Assembly (NCBI RefSeq): GCF_018678075.1
Contig: NZ_JAHHIR010000035.1
Coordinates: forward strand, 1-64,000
DNA from: Epibacterium ulvae
Lineage (GTDB): Bacteria; Pseudomonadota; Alphaproteobacteria; Rhodobacterales; Rhodobacteraceae
Reading direction: 5' to 3'
DNA: 64,000 nt
Below are positions 7,424-16,337 of the stretch, in pieces; positions within the stretch are counted from its first letter, which is position 1, and every line of letters begins with the position of its first letter. A model generated the notes under the pieces. That model did not search any database, had not been told where the DNA came from, and saw only the letters and a program-made list of their open reading frames with translations. Made by a program: the position numbers and the translations under genes.

Positions 7424-8848
7424 ATGCTTGACAAATTCCAAACAAGGCAATCGCAGCCATTGCACGCGCTTGAGCTTCATCAGGTTGCAAAGATGTTGCG
7501 TGCTGGGTCTGTGACGTCGGCAGCCGTTACCGATAGCCTGCTGTACCGCATTACCGCGACCTATCCACATCTCAACGCCTTTATCACGCTTTGCGCTGAC
7601 GATGCGCGCGCGCAGGCCCGCGAGGCTGACAAAGTGCTAGCTCAGGGCCGCGTGCTCGGGCCGCTGCATGGCGTGCCTGTGGCGCTGAAAGACATCTTTG
7701 ATGTGGTGGGCGTGGCAACCACTGCGGCCATGCCGTCACGTCAAACCGCTAAAGCTGCACAAGACGCTACAATCGTGAAACGCCTGAAAGCCGCTGGGGC
7801 GGTTACTTTGGGTAAGCTAAACATGTGCGAAGGCGTTTATGCCGAGCATGTCGACCCGTACGGGCCCCCGGTTAATCCGTGGGATGACACGTTATGGCCC
7901 GGCGCGTCCTCCAGCGGGGGCGGTGTCGCCGTTGCAGCCGACCTTTGTTACAGCGCTGTGGCCAGTGACACGGGTGGGTCAATCCGTTTGCCAACCGCAG
8001 CGAATGGCGTGACTGGCCTGAAACCGACATGGGGGCGGGTCAGCCGCCATGGCGTGTTTGAACTGGCCGCCACGCTGGATCACATCGGCCCGATAGCCCG
8101 CAGCGCGATCGACTGCGGTATGATGATGGGTGTGATGGCGGGGCTGGATCAGGATGATCCGACCACGTCGGCCCATCCTGTTCCTGAATTTCCGTCTGCT
8201 CCGCAAGATGGCGATCTGCGGGGTCTTCGCATCGGGTTGGACGACGCATGGCTGCGCAAAGATGTCGATCCGCAAACCACAGCGCGGGTACTTGATGCGC
8301 TGACGACGCTGCAGTCCTTGGGCGCCGAGGTGGTCGAGATCACCTTTCCCGACCCCACTCAAATCGCATTTGACTGGTTTAATGTCTGTGCTCCGCAAAC
8401 GGCACGGGCACATCAGGCAACATTCCCGTCAAATCGCGACGCCTATGGCCCAGCCTTCGCGCAATTGCTTGATCTGGGAGGTGGCATGTCAGCCATTGAC
8501 TACCAAGACGCTCTGCTGCGCCGCGAAGCTTTTGCCGGAAAGGTCCAGTCGCTGTTTCGCAATTGTGACCTTATCATCTGCCCCGCCCTTGGCATCGAAG
8601 TGCCGACCATTGAACGCATGTCGCAGGTGGACGACGATATGATCGTCGCCCTGCATCAGTTCACCTGTTCGTTCACCATGTCGCGCAACCCCACGATCAC
8701 CATGCCGGCGGGCTGGCGCGACAGCGGGGACGGACCGCCCATCGCCGTGCAACTGGTCGCCCCACATTTTCACGAAGACACGCTTGTGCGTGCCGGTGCT
8801 GCGTTTCAACGCGCCACCAACTGGCACACGCGCCACCCTTTGCCGTAA
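7424..8848 (+). CDS. Amidase (amidase-signature family)
   Basis: A 474-residue amidase-signature hydrolase. The Ser-cisSer-Lys machinery is visible: Lys89 in GVPVALKD, the serines in GASSSGGG (162-164) and the nucleophile Ser186 in SDTGGSIRLP. It would hydrolyse an amide to carboxylate and ammonia in the cytoplasm. Together with nitrile hydratase this completes the two-step nitrile to acid route. The start is preceded by GGGAGG. It is the first gene of a plus-strand unit, 46 bases ahead of the flavoprotein; the gap contains a short CGCGCCA/TGGCGCG hairpin. GatA is excluded by the catabolic context and the absence of GatB/C. Confidence 0.92.
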   Translation: MLDKFQTRQSQPLHALELHQVAKMLRAGSVTSAAVTDSLLYRITATYPHLNAFITLCADDARAQAREADKVLAQGRVLGPLHGVPVALKDIFDVVGVATTAAMPSRQTAKAAQDATIVKRLKAAGAVTLGKLNMCEGVYAEHVDPYGPPVNPWDDTLWPGASSSGGGVAVAADLCYSAVASDTGGSIRLPTAANGVTGLKPTWGRVSRHGVFELAATLDHIGPIARSAIDCGMMMGVMAGLDQDDPTTSAHPVPEFPSAPQDGDLRGLRIGLDDAWLRKDVDPQTTARVLDALTTLQSLGAEVVEITFPDPTQIAFDWFNVCAPQTARAHQATFPSNRDAYGPAFAQLLDLGGGMSAIDYQDALLRREAFAGKVQSLFRNCDLIICPALGIEVPTIERMSQVDDDMIVALHQFTCSFTMSRNPTITMPAGWRDSGDGPPIAVQLVAPHFHEDTLVRAGAAFQRATNWHTRHPLP

Positions 8849-8894
8849 CGCGCCATCTGGCGCGCCGCGCTAAACACTCTGCTGAGGAAAGATT

Positions 8895-10595
8895 ATGGAA
8901 ACCTATGAATGCGATGTTTTGGTTATTGGTTCGGGGGCCGGTGGGCTTTCGGCGGCCGTGACCGCCGCCCACAACCACCAAAAGGTTGTGGTGGTTGAAA
9001 AAGAGCCTGTCTTTGGTGGCACAACTGCCCGCTCTGGCGGATGGATGTGGATCCCCAACAACGCACCAGCGAAACGCGCCGGGGTTGAGGATTCTGTCGA
9101 AAAGGCACGGACCTATATGAAGCACGAAACAGGCGAGCACTATGATGAGCGCCGCGTAGAGGCCTTTCTCGAAAACGGGCCAAAGGCCGTAGAGTTTTTT
9201 GAGGAAAACACGACGCTTCAATTCGACCTTGGCCCAACCTTTGCCGATTATCATCCCGATGCGCCGGGCGGTATGGACGGCGGGCGATCCATCGTAGCCC
9301 GCCCATTTGATGGGCGCGAACTTGGCAAAGACATCAAGCGCCTGCGCCCGCCATTGGCCGAGATCACTTTCTTGGGCATGATGATCGGCTCGGGCAAGGA
9401 GCTGCTACACTTCTTTAACGTCACGCGCTCGCCTATCTCGGCGGCCTACGTTGGACAATTGTTTGCCAAATTCGTGCGGGATCGCGTGTTTCATGGCCGC
9501 GCGATGCGGCTGATGAACGGCAACGCGCTTGTGGCGCGGCTGGCGAAATCCTGTGCAGATCAGGGCGTCCCGATCTGGACCCGAAGCCCCGTGCGCGAGG
9601 TTCTGCGCGAAGACGGCGGGCGGGTCACGGGCGCCATCGTCGACACACCCACTGGTCAGAAGCATGTGATTGCCAAGAAGGGCGTCGTCATGGCTGCAGG
9701 TGGTTTCCCTCAAGACCCAGTGCGCCGGAAACAATTGTTCCCTCATGCGCCTGCGGGCCACGAACATGCTTCTCCCGCACCTCCTGGCAATACCGGTGAC
9801 GGCCTGCGAATGGGCGAAAAGATCGGCGCGCAAGTCAAGGATGATCTGCCCCATGCCGCCGCTTGGGTGCCTATTTCAAGACCCGTCAAGGCGGACGGCA
9901 CACTCGGTACTTTCCCGCATTTCGTGGACCGTTCCAAGCCCGGCGTGATCGCGGTGACGCGGTCAGGGAAGCGTTTCGTGAATGAGGCGAATTCCTACCA
10001 TGATTTCTGTCAGGCGATGTATGCGCGCTGTATGGACGAGGGCGGCGAGGTCTGTTCCTACTTCATCGCGGATTACAAGACCTTCCGCAAATACGGGCTG
10101 GGTTTTGCCAAGCCATCGCCGGTTCCGTACAAGTCACAGGTGAAATCGGGCTATCTGATCGAAGGGCGCACGCTCACTGATTTGGGTGACAAGATCGGCG
10201 CGGACCCCGCACAGCTAGAAAAGACCGTGTCGGAGTTCAACGTCCATGCCCGCAAAGGTGAAGACCCTGCGTTTCAGAAAGGCAGCACATCTTACAACCG
10301 GTCTCTTGGTGACCCCGAACATGGGCCAAACCCGTGCGTCGCACCGATCGATAAGGGGCCGTACTTTGCCGTAAAACTGGTGATCGGAGATCTGGGCACT
10401 TTTGCAGGGCTAAAGTCGAACGAGAACGCACAGGTGCTGGACGACAAGGACGAACCGATCCCCGGCCTCTACGCATCTGGCAATGACGCGGCAAGCATCA
10501 TGGGCGGCAACTATCCCGGTGGCGGCATCACGCTGGGGCCTGCCATTACATTCGGTTACATCGCGGCGCGTCATATGGCGGGTGCAAACGCCTAA
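8895..10595 (+). CDS. FAD-dependent oxidoreductase, KstD/fumarate-reductase-like
   Basis: A 566-residue flavoprotein. The N-terminal FAD-binding motif VLVIGSGAGGLSAAVTAA is followed by VVVVEK and FGGTTARSGGWMWIPNN. The C-terminal FAD segment IPGLYASGNDAASIMGG, then YPGGGITLGPA, resembles 3-ketosteroid delta-1-dehydrogenases and flavocytochrome-c-type fumarate reductases. It would introduce or remove a C-C double bond next to a carbonyl or acid. No signal peptide or haem motif is seen, so it is probably cytoplasmic. A GAGGAAAG ribosome site precedes the start. It ends just before a strong terminator, so the amidase and this gene form a two-gene operon. Its substrate may be the acid released by the amidase. 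Confidence 0.85.
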   Translation: METYECDVLVIGSGAGGLSAAVTAAHNHQKVVVVEKEPVFGGTTARSGGWMWIPNNAPAKRAGVEDSVEKARTYMKHETGEHYDERRVEAFLENGPKAVEFFEENTTLQFDLGPTFADYHPDAPGGMDGGRSIVARPFDGRELGKDIKRLRPPLAEITFLGMMIGSGKELLHFFNVTRSPISAAYVGQLFAKFVRDRVFHGRAMRLMNGNALVARLAKSCADQGVPIWTRSPVREVLREDGGRVTGAIVDTPTGQKHVIAKKGVVMAAGGFPQDPVRRKQLFPHAPAGHEHASPAPPGNTGDGLRMGEKIGAQVKDDLPHAAAWVPISRPVKADGTLGTFPHFVDRSKPGVIAVTRSGKRFVNEANSYHDFCQAMYARCMDEGGEVCSYFIADYKTFRKYGLGFAKPSPVPYKSQVKSGYLIEGRTLTDLGDKIGADPAQLEKTVSEFNVHARKGEDPAFQKGSTSYNRSLGDPEHGPNPCVAPIDKGPYFAVKLVIGDLGTFAGLKSNENAQVLDDKDEPIPGLYASGNDAASIMGGNYPGGGITLGPAITFGYIAARHMAGANA

Positions 10596-10613
10596 GACCA
10601 CGAGGCTACGCAA

Positions 10614-10647
10614 CAAAAGGGCGCGTCCTGCGAGGCGCGCCTTTTTT
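10614..10647 (+). terminator. Rho-independent terminator after the amidase-flavoprotein operon
   Basis: A GC-rich stem (AAAAGGGCGCG paired with CGCGCCTTTT) around a short loop, followed by a run of six T. It lies 19 bases after the flavoprotein stop codon. Confidence 0.85.
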
Positions 10648-10773
10648 CATGTGCACCTTTTTTGTCGGCTTCGGGGGTGTGGGATATCTGTGGCGAGTCG
10701 GATTTTGACGAGAGTTCTCTAGATAAAATTCTGAGGTTTCTGAACACTCAAGCAGGTGGCAGGTAATCTTCTG

Positions 10774-10807
10774 TTGACTAACATATTCGCTAATGAATAA
10801 TTTATTC
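10774..10807. promoter_or_regulatory. Candidate IclR operator upstream of the ABC binding protein (site 4)
   Basis: TTGACTAA, CATA, TTCGCTAA at 10774-10793 matches the TTGACGAA-N4-TTCGTCAA consensus in 13 of 16 arm positions. It is followed at 10795-10807 by the AT-rich dyad GAATAA-T-TTATTC. The pair lies about 90-120 bases upstream of the binding-protein start. The rest of the 10596-10895 gap holds only the terminator above. Confidence 0.55.
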
Positions 10808-10895
10808 TGAGGAAGTGAGAAGCGCGAACTTACGATTCGAGTGGGGCGGGACACGCTGCTGAAAACTAAGAATTCGATTTCTAGGGAGAAGACAG

Positions 10896-11993
10896 ATGAC
10901 GAACAGCAACACTATCAATTCAATCCGAGCAGGCCTGCTGGGCTCTGCGCTTGCCTGCGCCGGCATGGTGACGACGGCCGCAGCCGAAGAGCCGATCTTT
11001 ATGGACCAAGGCGCAGACATTGCGTCGATGTGCGGTGACAAGCCGATGCGTGTGGCGCTGATCGACGGGTTCGGTGGCGACACATGGCGCAAGATCACAC
11101 GTGCAGAATTCGAAGACGAGCTGAGCAAATGCGACAACGTCACTGAAGTCCGTTATGTGGATGCGAACGGTGACCAACAGAAATACAACGGCGACATCAA
11201 CAGCCTTATCGCGCAGGGCATGGATGTGATTGTGGCTTTCACCGACTTCGGCGATGCGGCACTGCAGACTTATCGCAAAGCCCACCGTGATGGTGTGACG
11301 ATTGTCCCATATTTCTCGAACATTTCTGGTGAAGCCGGGACGGATTACGCCGCGAACCTGTATCAGGATCAATACTATGTGGGTGGCCTCTGGGCTGACT
11401 GGATGGGCAAGACACTGAACGGCGAAGGCAATGTCGTTGTCTTGGGGGGCGTAGCCGGTGCGGCGTCGTCGCAGGTGTTTCTTGACGGGTTCAAGGCGGG
11501 CATCGCAGATTATCCAGGCATCAAACTGCTGGACGAGAACTTTATCGTCACAAACTGGAACCCAGCGGATGCGCAACGCGCCGTTACGGGCCTTATTGCG
11601 CAGTACCCAGAGATTGACGGCATCGCGTCCGACTATGGCGTAACGACCCTTGCTGCGATCAAGGCGTTTGAACAAGCAGGTCTGGATGTGCCCGCACAAG
11701 CGACACTTGCCAGCAACAACGAAATCAACTGCAAGTATGTTGAAGCAAAGGCCGCAGGCACTGTTTGGGAGTACTTCTCGTTAGATGGCACCGTGCGCAC
11801 TGTTCGCTTTGCGGCCCGTGCTGGTGTCGCGGCGTTCCAAGGCACCGAAAACTCTGACCCGACTTCTGTTGTGCCTTTTGTCTATGCCGACAGTGCAGCA
11901 GGTATTGATCCGCTGTGTGACCCGGCGGCCCCGCCGGATGCAGACCTGTCCAGCGGCCTGCCTGCCGACAAACTCAGCGCCCTGTTCCAGTAG
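10896..11993 (+). CDS. Periplasmic substrate-binding protein of a sugar-type (CUT2) ABC importer
   Basis: A 365-residue protein with a Sec signal peptide (hydrophobic stretch GLLGSALACAGMVTTAAAEE, cleavage after about residue 30) and a Peripla_BP_4-like two-lobe fold of the RbsB class: MRVALIDGFGGDTWRK, VDANGDQQKYNGDINSLIAQGMDVI and ASDYGVTTLAAIKAFEQAG. The family binds sugars, but members also serve other small polar solutes. The gene starts a transporter operon next to the nitrile genes and carries their shared operator, so the ligand may be the nitrile/amide or a derivative of it. That substrate is inference. The ATPase-permease fusion begins only nine bases downstream. A GGGAG ribosome site precedes the start. 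Confidence 0.88.
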   Translation: MTNSNTINSIRAGLLGSALACAGMVTTAAAEEPIFMDQGADIASMCGDKPMRVALIDGFGGDTWRKITRAEFEDELSKCDNVTEVRYVDANGDQQKYNGDINSLIAQGMDVIVAFTDFGDAALQTYRKAHRDGVTIVPYFSNISGEAGTDYAANLYQDQYYVGGLWADWMGKTLNGEGNVVVLGGVAGAASSQVFLDGFKAGIADYPGIKLLDENFIVTNWNPADAQRAVTGLIAQYPEIDGIASDYGVTTLAAIKAFEQAGLDVPAQATLASNNEINCKYVEAKAAGTVWEYFSLDGTVRTVRFAARAGVAAFQGTENSDPTSVVPFVYADSAAGIDPLCDPAAPPDADLSSGLPADKLSALFQ

Positions 11994-12002
11994 GTCAGGC
12001 TG

Positions 12003-14483
12003 ATGGGTGATCGTATCGAACAGCTGCTGACCCTTACAGGGGTCAGCAAGTCCTTTCCAGGCGTTCTTGCACTTGATGATGTGACCCTTCAGGTGCAGGC
12101 GGGGGAGGTGCATGGCCTTGTCGGAGAAAACGGCGCGGGCAAGTCGACGTTGATGGCCGTGGCCTCTGGCGCACTAACGCCGACAAACGGAACGATTGCG
12201 ATCAATGGAACCCAGATAAACTCCGATCCAGAGCAGGCGCGCGCTCTTGGTCTGGCCATTGTGCGGCAAGAGCCCGCGCTCATGCCTGATCTGACCGTGG
12301 CAGAAAACTTCTATCTGGGTGTGCCTGCCCAGATCGCCCCCCCAATGAGCAAGCTGGCGGCATGGAGCCGTGACCTTTTGTCCGGCTGGAGCGATGATGT
12401 CGGCATCTCACCGTCCGACCGTGTGGACACGCTCAACCCTGAACAGCGCTTTATCGTCGAGATCGTCAAAGCGCTGGCCAGCGAACCAAAGGTTTTGGTT
12501 CTGGACGAGCCGACCGAGCATCTGTCCGGCGACGACGTGAAACGGCTTTTCGAGCGAGTGCGCTCGGTTACCGCACGTGGGGCCTGCGTGGTCTATATTT
12601 CTCACCGCCTCAAAGAAGTCCGCGACATTGCGGATCGTTTGACGGTTCTGCGGGACGGCCAAGGGCAAGGAACCTACGACGTTGCTACACTAAGCGAAGA
12701 TGACGTTGTCCGGCTGATCGTCGGTCGTGATCTTGAAGAAGAATTTCCCACCAAAGCAGCGACACTCGGCCCTGCGGTGGTTGAAATCGAAGGGCTGACC
12801 GGCCAAGGCTTTTCTGATGCCAATCTGACAGTACGCAAGGGTGAAATTCTAGGCCTTGGCGGTATTTCGGAAAACGGCCAACTTGATTTTCTGCGCGCAC
12901 TTGCGGGACTGAACGCACCCAATCACGGCAAGGTCCGTGTGGGCGGCGATGATGTGCGCCTGGCATCGGTCAAACGGGCGATGAAACACGGGCTAAGCTA
13001 TCTGCCCGGCGACCGGCAACGCGAAGGCATCTTTGCTGACCTCACCGTCCGCGAGAATTTCACATCCAGAAGCCCGGCCAGTGACATGACGCTGGGGCTG
13101 GTCAGCCGCAGTTCTGAAGGATCGCGCACGCAGGATGCGATCAGCCAATATGCGGTGAAAACACCCGGCAGTGAAACGCCGATTGGGTTTTTATCCGGCG
13201 GCAATCAGCAAAAGCTGGTGCTCGCCTCGGTTGTCGCCACGGGCGCAAAAGTGTTGTTGGTGGACGAGCCGACCCAAGGCGTCGACGTCGGCGCACGTGC
13301 GGAAATCTACAAAACCTTGCGCGGGCTTGCAGATGATGGCGTGTCGATTGTTGTGCTATCTTCGGACGCGGCTGAGCTGGCGGGGCTGTGTGACAGCATT
13401 GCCGTCTTCTCACGCGGGCAGATCGTTGAAATGCTGGGCGGTGATGACGTCACAGAAGAGAACATTACCGGTGCGGCTTTGCGGTCCACCGCAGTGCGGG
13501 CAAAAGTCGGTCGCTCGGTCAATAAGATCTGGTCTTGGGCCGCAGGCGACGCAGCCCCAATTGTCATGATTGGTGCCGCAATCATTGCACTTGGGTTGCT
13601 CGCGGCGGCTTACAACCCGTTCTACATGTCGACCCGGAATTTCGGAGGGATGTTGGTCCTGATCGCGACGTTGGCGATGGTGGCTTATGGTCAGCAAATG
13701 CTGATGTTGGTGGGTGGGATTGATCTGTCGGTCGGGCCCCTTATGGGGCTGGTGCAGGTGGTCGCGTCTTTCTATCTGATAGACGGGGCGGGCCTTGGCA
13801 CACAAATGACGGGCTGGGCTGCGATGCTGGCGATTGCTGTTGCCGTGGGTCTGACCAATTGGTGCCTTGTGGAACCGTTACGCCTGCATCCCATGGTCGC
13901 AACGCTGGCCACCTATATGGGTGTGCAAGCCGTGTCCTTGCTGCTGCGGCCCACGCCGGGCGGTATGTTAGAGGGAGATTTGATGTTCACCCTTGGCACG
14001 CGCATCGGTTGGGTGCCGGTTATGTTTATCGTTGCACTCCTGTTGGCGATCCTGCTGGACCTGCTGCTGTTCAAGGGCCGCTTTGGCCTGACGCTGCGCG
14101 GCTTGGGATCACAGCCCGAAGCCGCCCGCGTGGCGGGCATCACACCCGCACGGGTCCGCCTGATGGCCTATGTGGGCTGTTCGGTCCTGACCTTCTTTGC
14201 AGCCGTCGCCATGATGGAGCAAGTCGGCATCGGTGATCCTCGCGCAGGCCTGAGCTACACACTCGCCAGTATCGCGGCTGTCGTGATTGGCGGCGGGAGC
14301 TTGTTTGGCGGGCGCGGTTCGTTCATCGGCGCGCTGCTGGGCGCCGCGTTCATCATTCAGGTGAACACGGTCACGAATTTCCTCGGCTTGAACGCGGCGT
14401 GGCAATCCTATCTTCTGGGCGTGATGATCATCGTCGCTGTCGCGCTGTATTCCAAAAGCAGACAAATGGTGGTGGCCGGATGA
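12003..14483 (+). CDS. ABC importer ATPase fused to permease (RbsA-RbsC type)
   Basis: At 826 residues this is one polypeptide holding what are normally two. Residues 1 to about 490 are a tandem ATPase of the RbsA/MglA class. The first half has Walker A GENGAGKST and Walker B VLVLDEPTEHLSG. The second has the usual degenerate Walker A (GISENGQLDF) but a canonical LSGGNQQK signature and VLLVDEPTQGVDVG. Residues about 510-826 are a multi-pass RbsC-type permease with GGIDLSVGPLMGL and GGGSLFGGRGSFIGALLG. No frameshift or stop separates the halves. The operon also encodes a second, free permease, suggesting a hetero-dimeric membrane channel with the ATPase tethered to one half. Confidence 0.9.
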   Translation: MGDRIEQLLTLTGVSKSFPGVLALDDVTLQVQAGEVHGLVGENGAGKSTLMAVASGALTPTNGTIAINGTQINSDPEQARALGLAIVRQEPALMPDLTVAENFYLGVPAQIAPPMSKLAAWSRDLLSGWSDDVGISPSDRVDTLNPEQRFIVEIVKALASEPKVLVLDEPTEHLSGDDVKRLFERVRSVTARGACVVYISHRLKEVRDIADRLTVLRDGQGQGTYDVATLSEDDVVRLIVGRDLEEEFPTKAATLGPAVVEIEGLTGQGFSDANLTVRKGEILGLGGISENGQLDFLRALAGLNAPNHGKVRVGGDDVRLASVKRAMKHGLSYLPGDRQREGIFADLTVRENFTSRSPASDMTLGLVSRSSEGSRTQDAISQYAVKTPGSETPIGFLSGGNQQKLVLASVVATGAKVLLVDEPTQGVDVGARAEIYKTLRGLADDGVSIVVLSSDAAELAGLCDSIAVFSRGQIVEMLGGDDVTEENITGAALRSTAVRAKVGRSVNKIWSWAAGDAAPIVMIGAAIIALGLLAAAYNPFYMSTRNFGGMLVLIATLAMVAYGQQMLMLVGGIDLSVGPLMGLVQVVASFYLIDGAGLGTQMTGWAAMLAIAVAVGLTNWCLVEPLRLHPMVATLATYMGVQAVSLLLRPTPGGMLEGDLMFTLGTRIGWVPVMFIVALLLAILLDLLLFKGRFGLTLRGLGSQPEAARVAGITPARVRLMAYVGCSVLTFFAAVAMMEQVGIGDPRAGLSYTLASIAAVVIGGGSLFGGRGSFIGALLGAAFIIQVNTVTNFLGLNAAWQSYLLGVMIIVAVALYSKSRQMVVAG

Positions 14484-15457
14484 TGCAGGCAGATAACTTG
14501 GTAGAACCCCCGAAAATGGCCCGCGTTCGTGTTGGAGAATTTGGCTGGATTTGGATCGCAACAGTGGTGCTGTTTGCAATCAGCGCCGTGGTTGCACCCG
14601 GAACGGTGCGGCCTTCGGCCCTGATCGCGATTCTGCCGTTTGCGGCGATGCTAGCGATCGTCGCAGTCGGACAAACCATCGTCATCCAGCAACGCGGGCT
14701 GGACTTGTCGAGCGCGGCGCTCATGAGCCTTGGCGGTATCGTCGTGGCCAAGCTTGGTTTCGTCACCGGCTCTATCCCGCTTGCGGTCCTTGGCACGGTG
14801 GGCGTGGCGGCTTTGTGTGGCATGGTGAACGGATTGCTTATCGCAAGGCTCAACATCATGCCAATTGTCGCGACCCTTGCTACCAACGCTATCCTGCTGG
14901 GCGGCATCACGACCCTTTCGGGCGGCAGCCCGATGTCGGTGCCAAATGCTCTTGAGAGTTTTTCCCATTCCGGAGTATTCGGCATTCCCAACACGCTAAT
15001 CTTGTCGGTCGTCTTTGTCGCCTTCGTGGCCTTCATAAGCGCGCAAACGGTGATCGGACGCCGCTTCATCGCAGTAGGTGCAACCCCCCGCACAGCGCGC
15101 GCAGCTGGCATGCCGGTCTTAACATATCAGGTGATGACCTATGCTGCCGCGGCGGTCTGTTTTGCAGTCGCAGGTATGCTCTATGCGGGCTTTATCGGCT
15201 CTGCCTCGCAGATCGCGGGGAATGACTTTCTGTTGCCCGGCATCGCAGCAGTGGTCGTTGGTGGCACCCCCTTCAGCGGGGGGCGCGGCAGTGTGATCGC
15301 CTCTGGCGTTGCGGCGATCTTTATGACGCAGCTAGGCATCTTAGTGCTGTCCCTCGGGGCAAGTTCTGCGGTGCAATTACTGGTTCAGGCCCTCGCGCTC
15401 GTGTTGGCTGTCACCTTGCGCAGCGTCTCTGGAATGACACGCAAAAAGACGTCCTGA
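14480..15457 (+). CDS. ABC importer permease (RbsC-like)
   Basis: A 325-residue inner-membrane permease with about eight to ten hydrophobic segments. It has the family signature IVIQQRGLDLSSAALMSLGG and the C-terminal GGTPFSGGRGSV loop contacting the ATPase. The ATG at 14480 overlaps the stop of the fused ATPase-permease (ATGA), so translation is coupled. It would pair with the permease half of the fusion to form the channel for the binding protein at 10896. It is the last gene of the nitrile locus; the following 840 bases contain no recognisable gene. Confidence 0.88.
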   Translation: MMQADNLVEPPKMARVRVGEFGWIWIATVVLFAISAVVAPGTVRPSALIAILPFAAMLAIVAVGQTIVIQQRGLDLSSAALMSLGGIVVAKLGFVTGSIPLAVLGTVGVAALCGMVNGLLIARLNIMPIVATLATNAILLGGITTLSGGSPMSVPNALESFSHSGVFGIPNTLILSVVFVAFVAFISAQTVIGRRFIAVGATPRTARAAGMPVLTYQVMTYAAAAVCFAVAGMLYAGFIGSASQIAGNDFLLPGIAAVVVGGTPFSGGRGSVIASGVAAIFMTQLGILVLSLGASSAVQLLVQALALVLAVTLRSVSGMTRKKTS

Positions 15458-16298
15458 TATGTACTGGCCTTTATAGGAACGGCAGAAGCTGTGCCTTGGA
15501 TATGGTGTTCGAAGACGCAAGGATTTGGCGCTCGATTGTTGTGTGATTTCGTGCCGCAGGACGCGACATATCAAACATAGCCTCGCCCATAGGGTGATGC
15601 GTCACCGTTCTAACGGACAATAGGGCCTCTCCAAGAGCGGTTGATGGCTACCCAGTCTGAAGTCGTTTGCGTGAGCCTCGCGATCTAGTAAATGCAGTGA
15701 CGAGATAGGGGCGGAACGCCAGTTTCCGATGATACTTTTGCACATTCGGACGTGGCACAGGACCGTTCCAGAACCGGCTATTCCCCAGATAATCAAGGCG
15801 CCATCTGATCTTTGCTGCGACTTGCACGAATGGCCGCATTTCCTACTATACTGCGACGCGATGTTTTTCGACCTTGCCACATCTTTAGCGCTGCGATCGC
15901 ATGCAGTATAAAAACATAGTGGCAGGGTTGGGCTCTTTCGAGCAATTCGCTGCGCAAGGTTTGAACGGCCGGTTTCTGTCTGTGGAGCGAAATGCATGAT
16001 ATCTGCACCACCCTAAGAAACCCTTGTTTTGCAAAGTGATGGGATGGTGCAGATATCAGGTGCAGAACGCAGCCGACTCGAACAGCCAGTTTTTTGCTTA
16101 GGGCACAAATTTTGCACAAGGTATATGAGCCCATTGGGGCAGGGGGGGCACTGCCGAATTTTGGTGAATGGTTCGACATAGGGGGCGGAATGCGGACATT
16201 CGCTGCGCTCGCGACTTTTCTAGTCTCATCGTCGAATGCCGACATTCAGCGTTGCGTTTGGGTTTCTGTAACAAGAATGGTTCTCACCATTTTAACCC
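15458..16298. other. Non-coding or decayed stretch before the IS3 element
   Basis: I see no convincing gene here on either strand. The open frames lack ribosome sites and known motifs. The one notable structure is an inverted repeat, TGATATCTGCACCA at 15997-16010 facing TGGTGCAGATATCA at 16045-16058, with no T-run. The rest of the integrase gene truncated at 17572 is not present here, so the IS3 element or a later deletion has removed it. Confidence 0.6.
15997..16058. repeat. 14-bp perfect inverted repeat with ~34-base spacer
   Basis: The left arm TGATATCTGCACCA and right arm TGGTGCAGATATCA are exact reverse complements. There is no following T-run, so it is not a standard terminator. Origin and role are unknown. 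Confidence 0.6.
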
Positions 16299-16337
16299 TG
16301 AGCTACCCCCCAATCCTTGGACAGGATCTGGCGTGAT

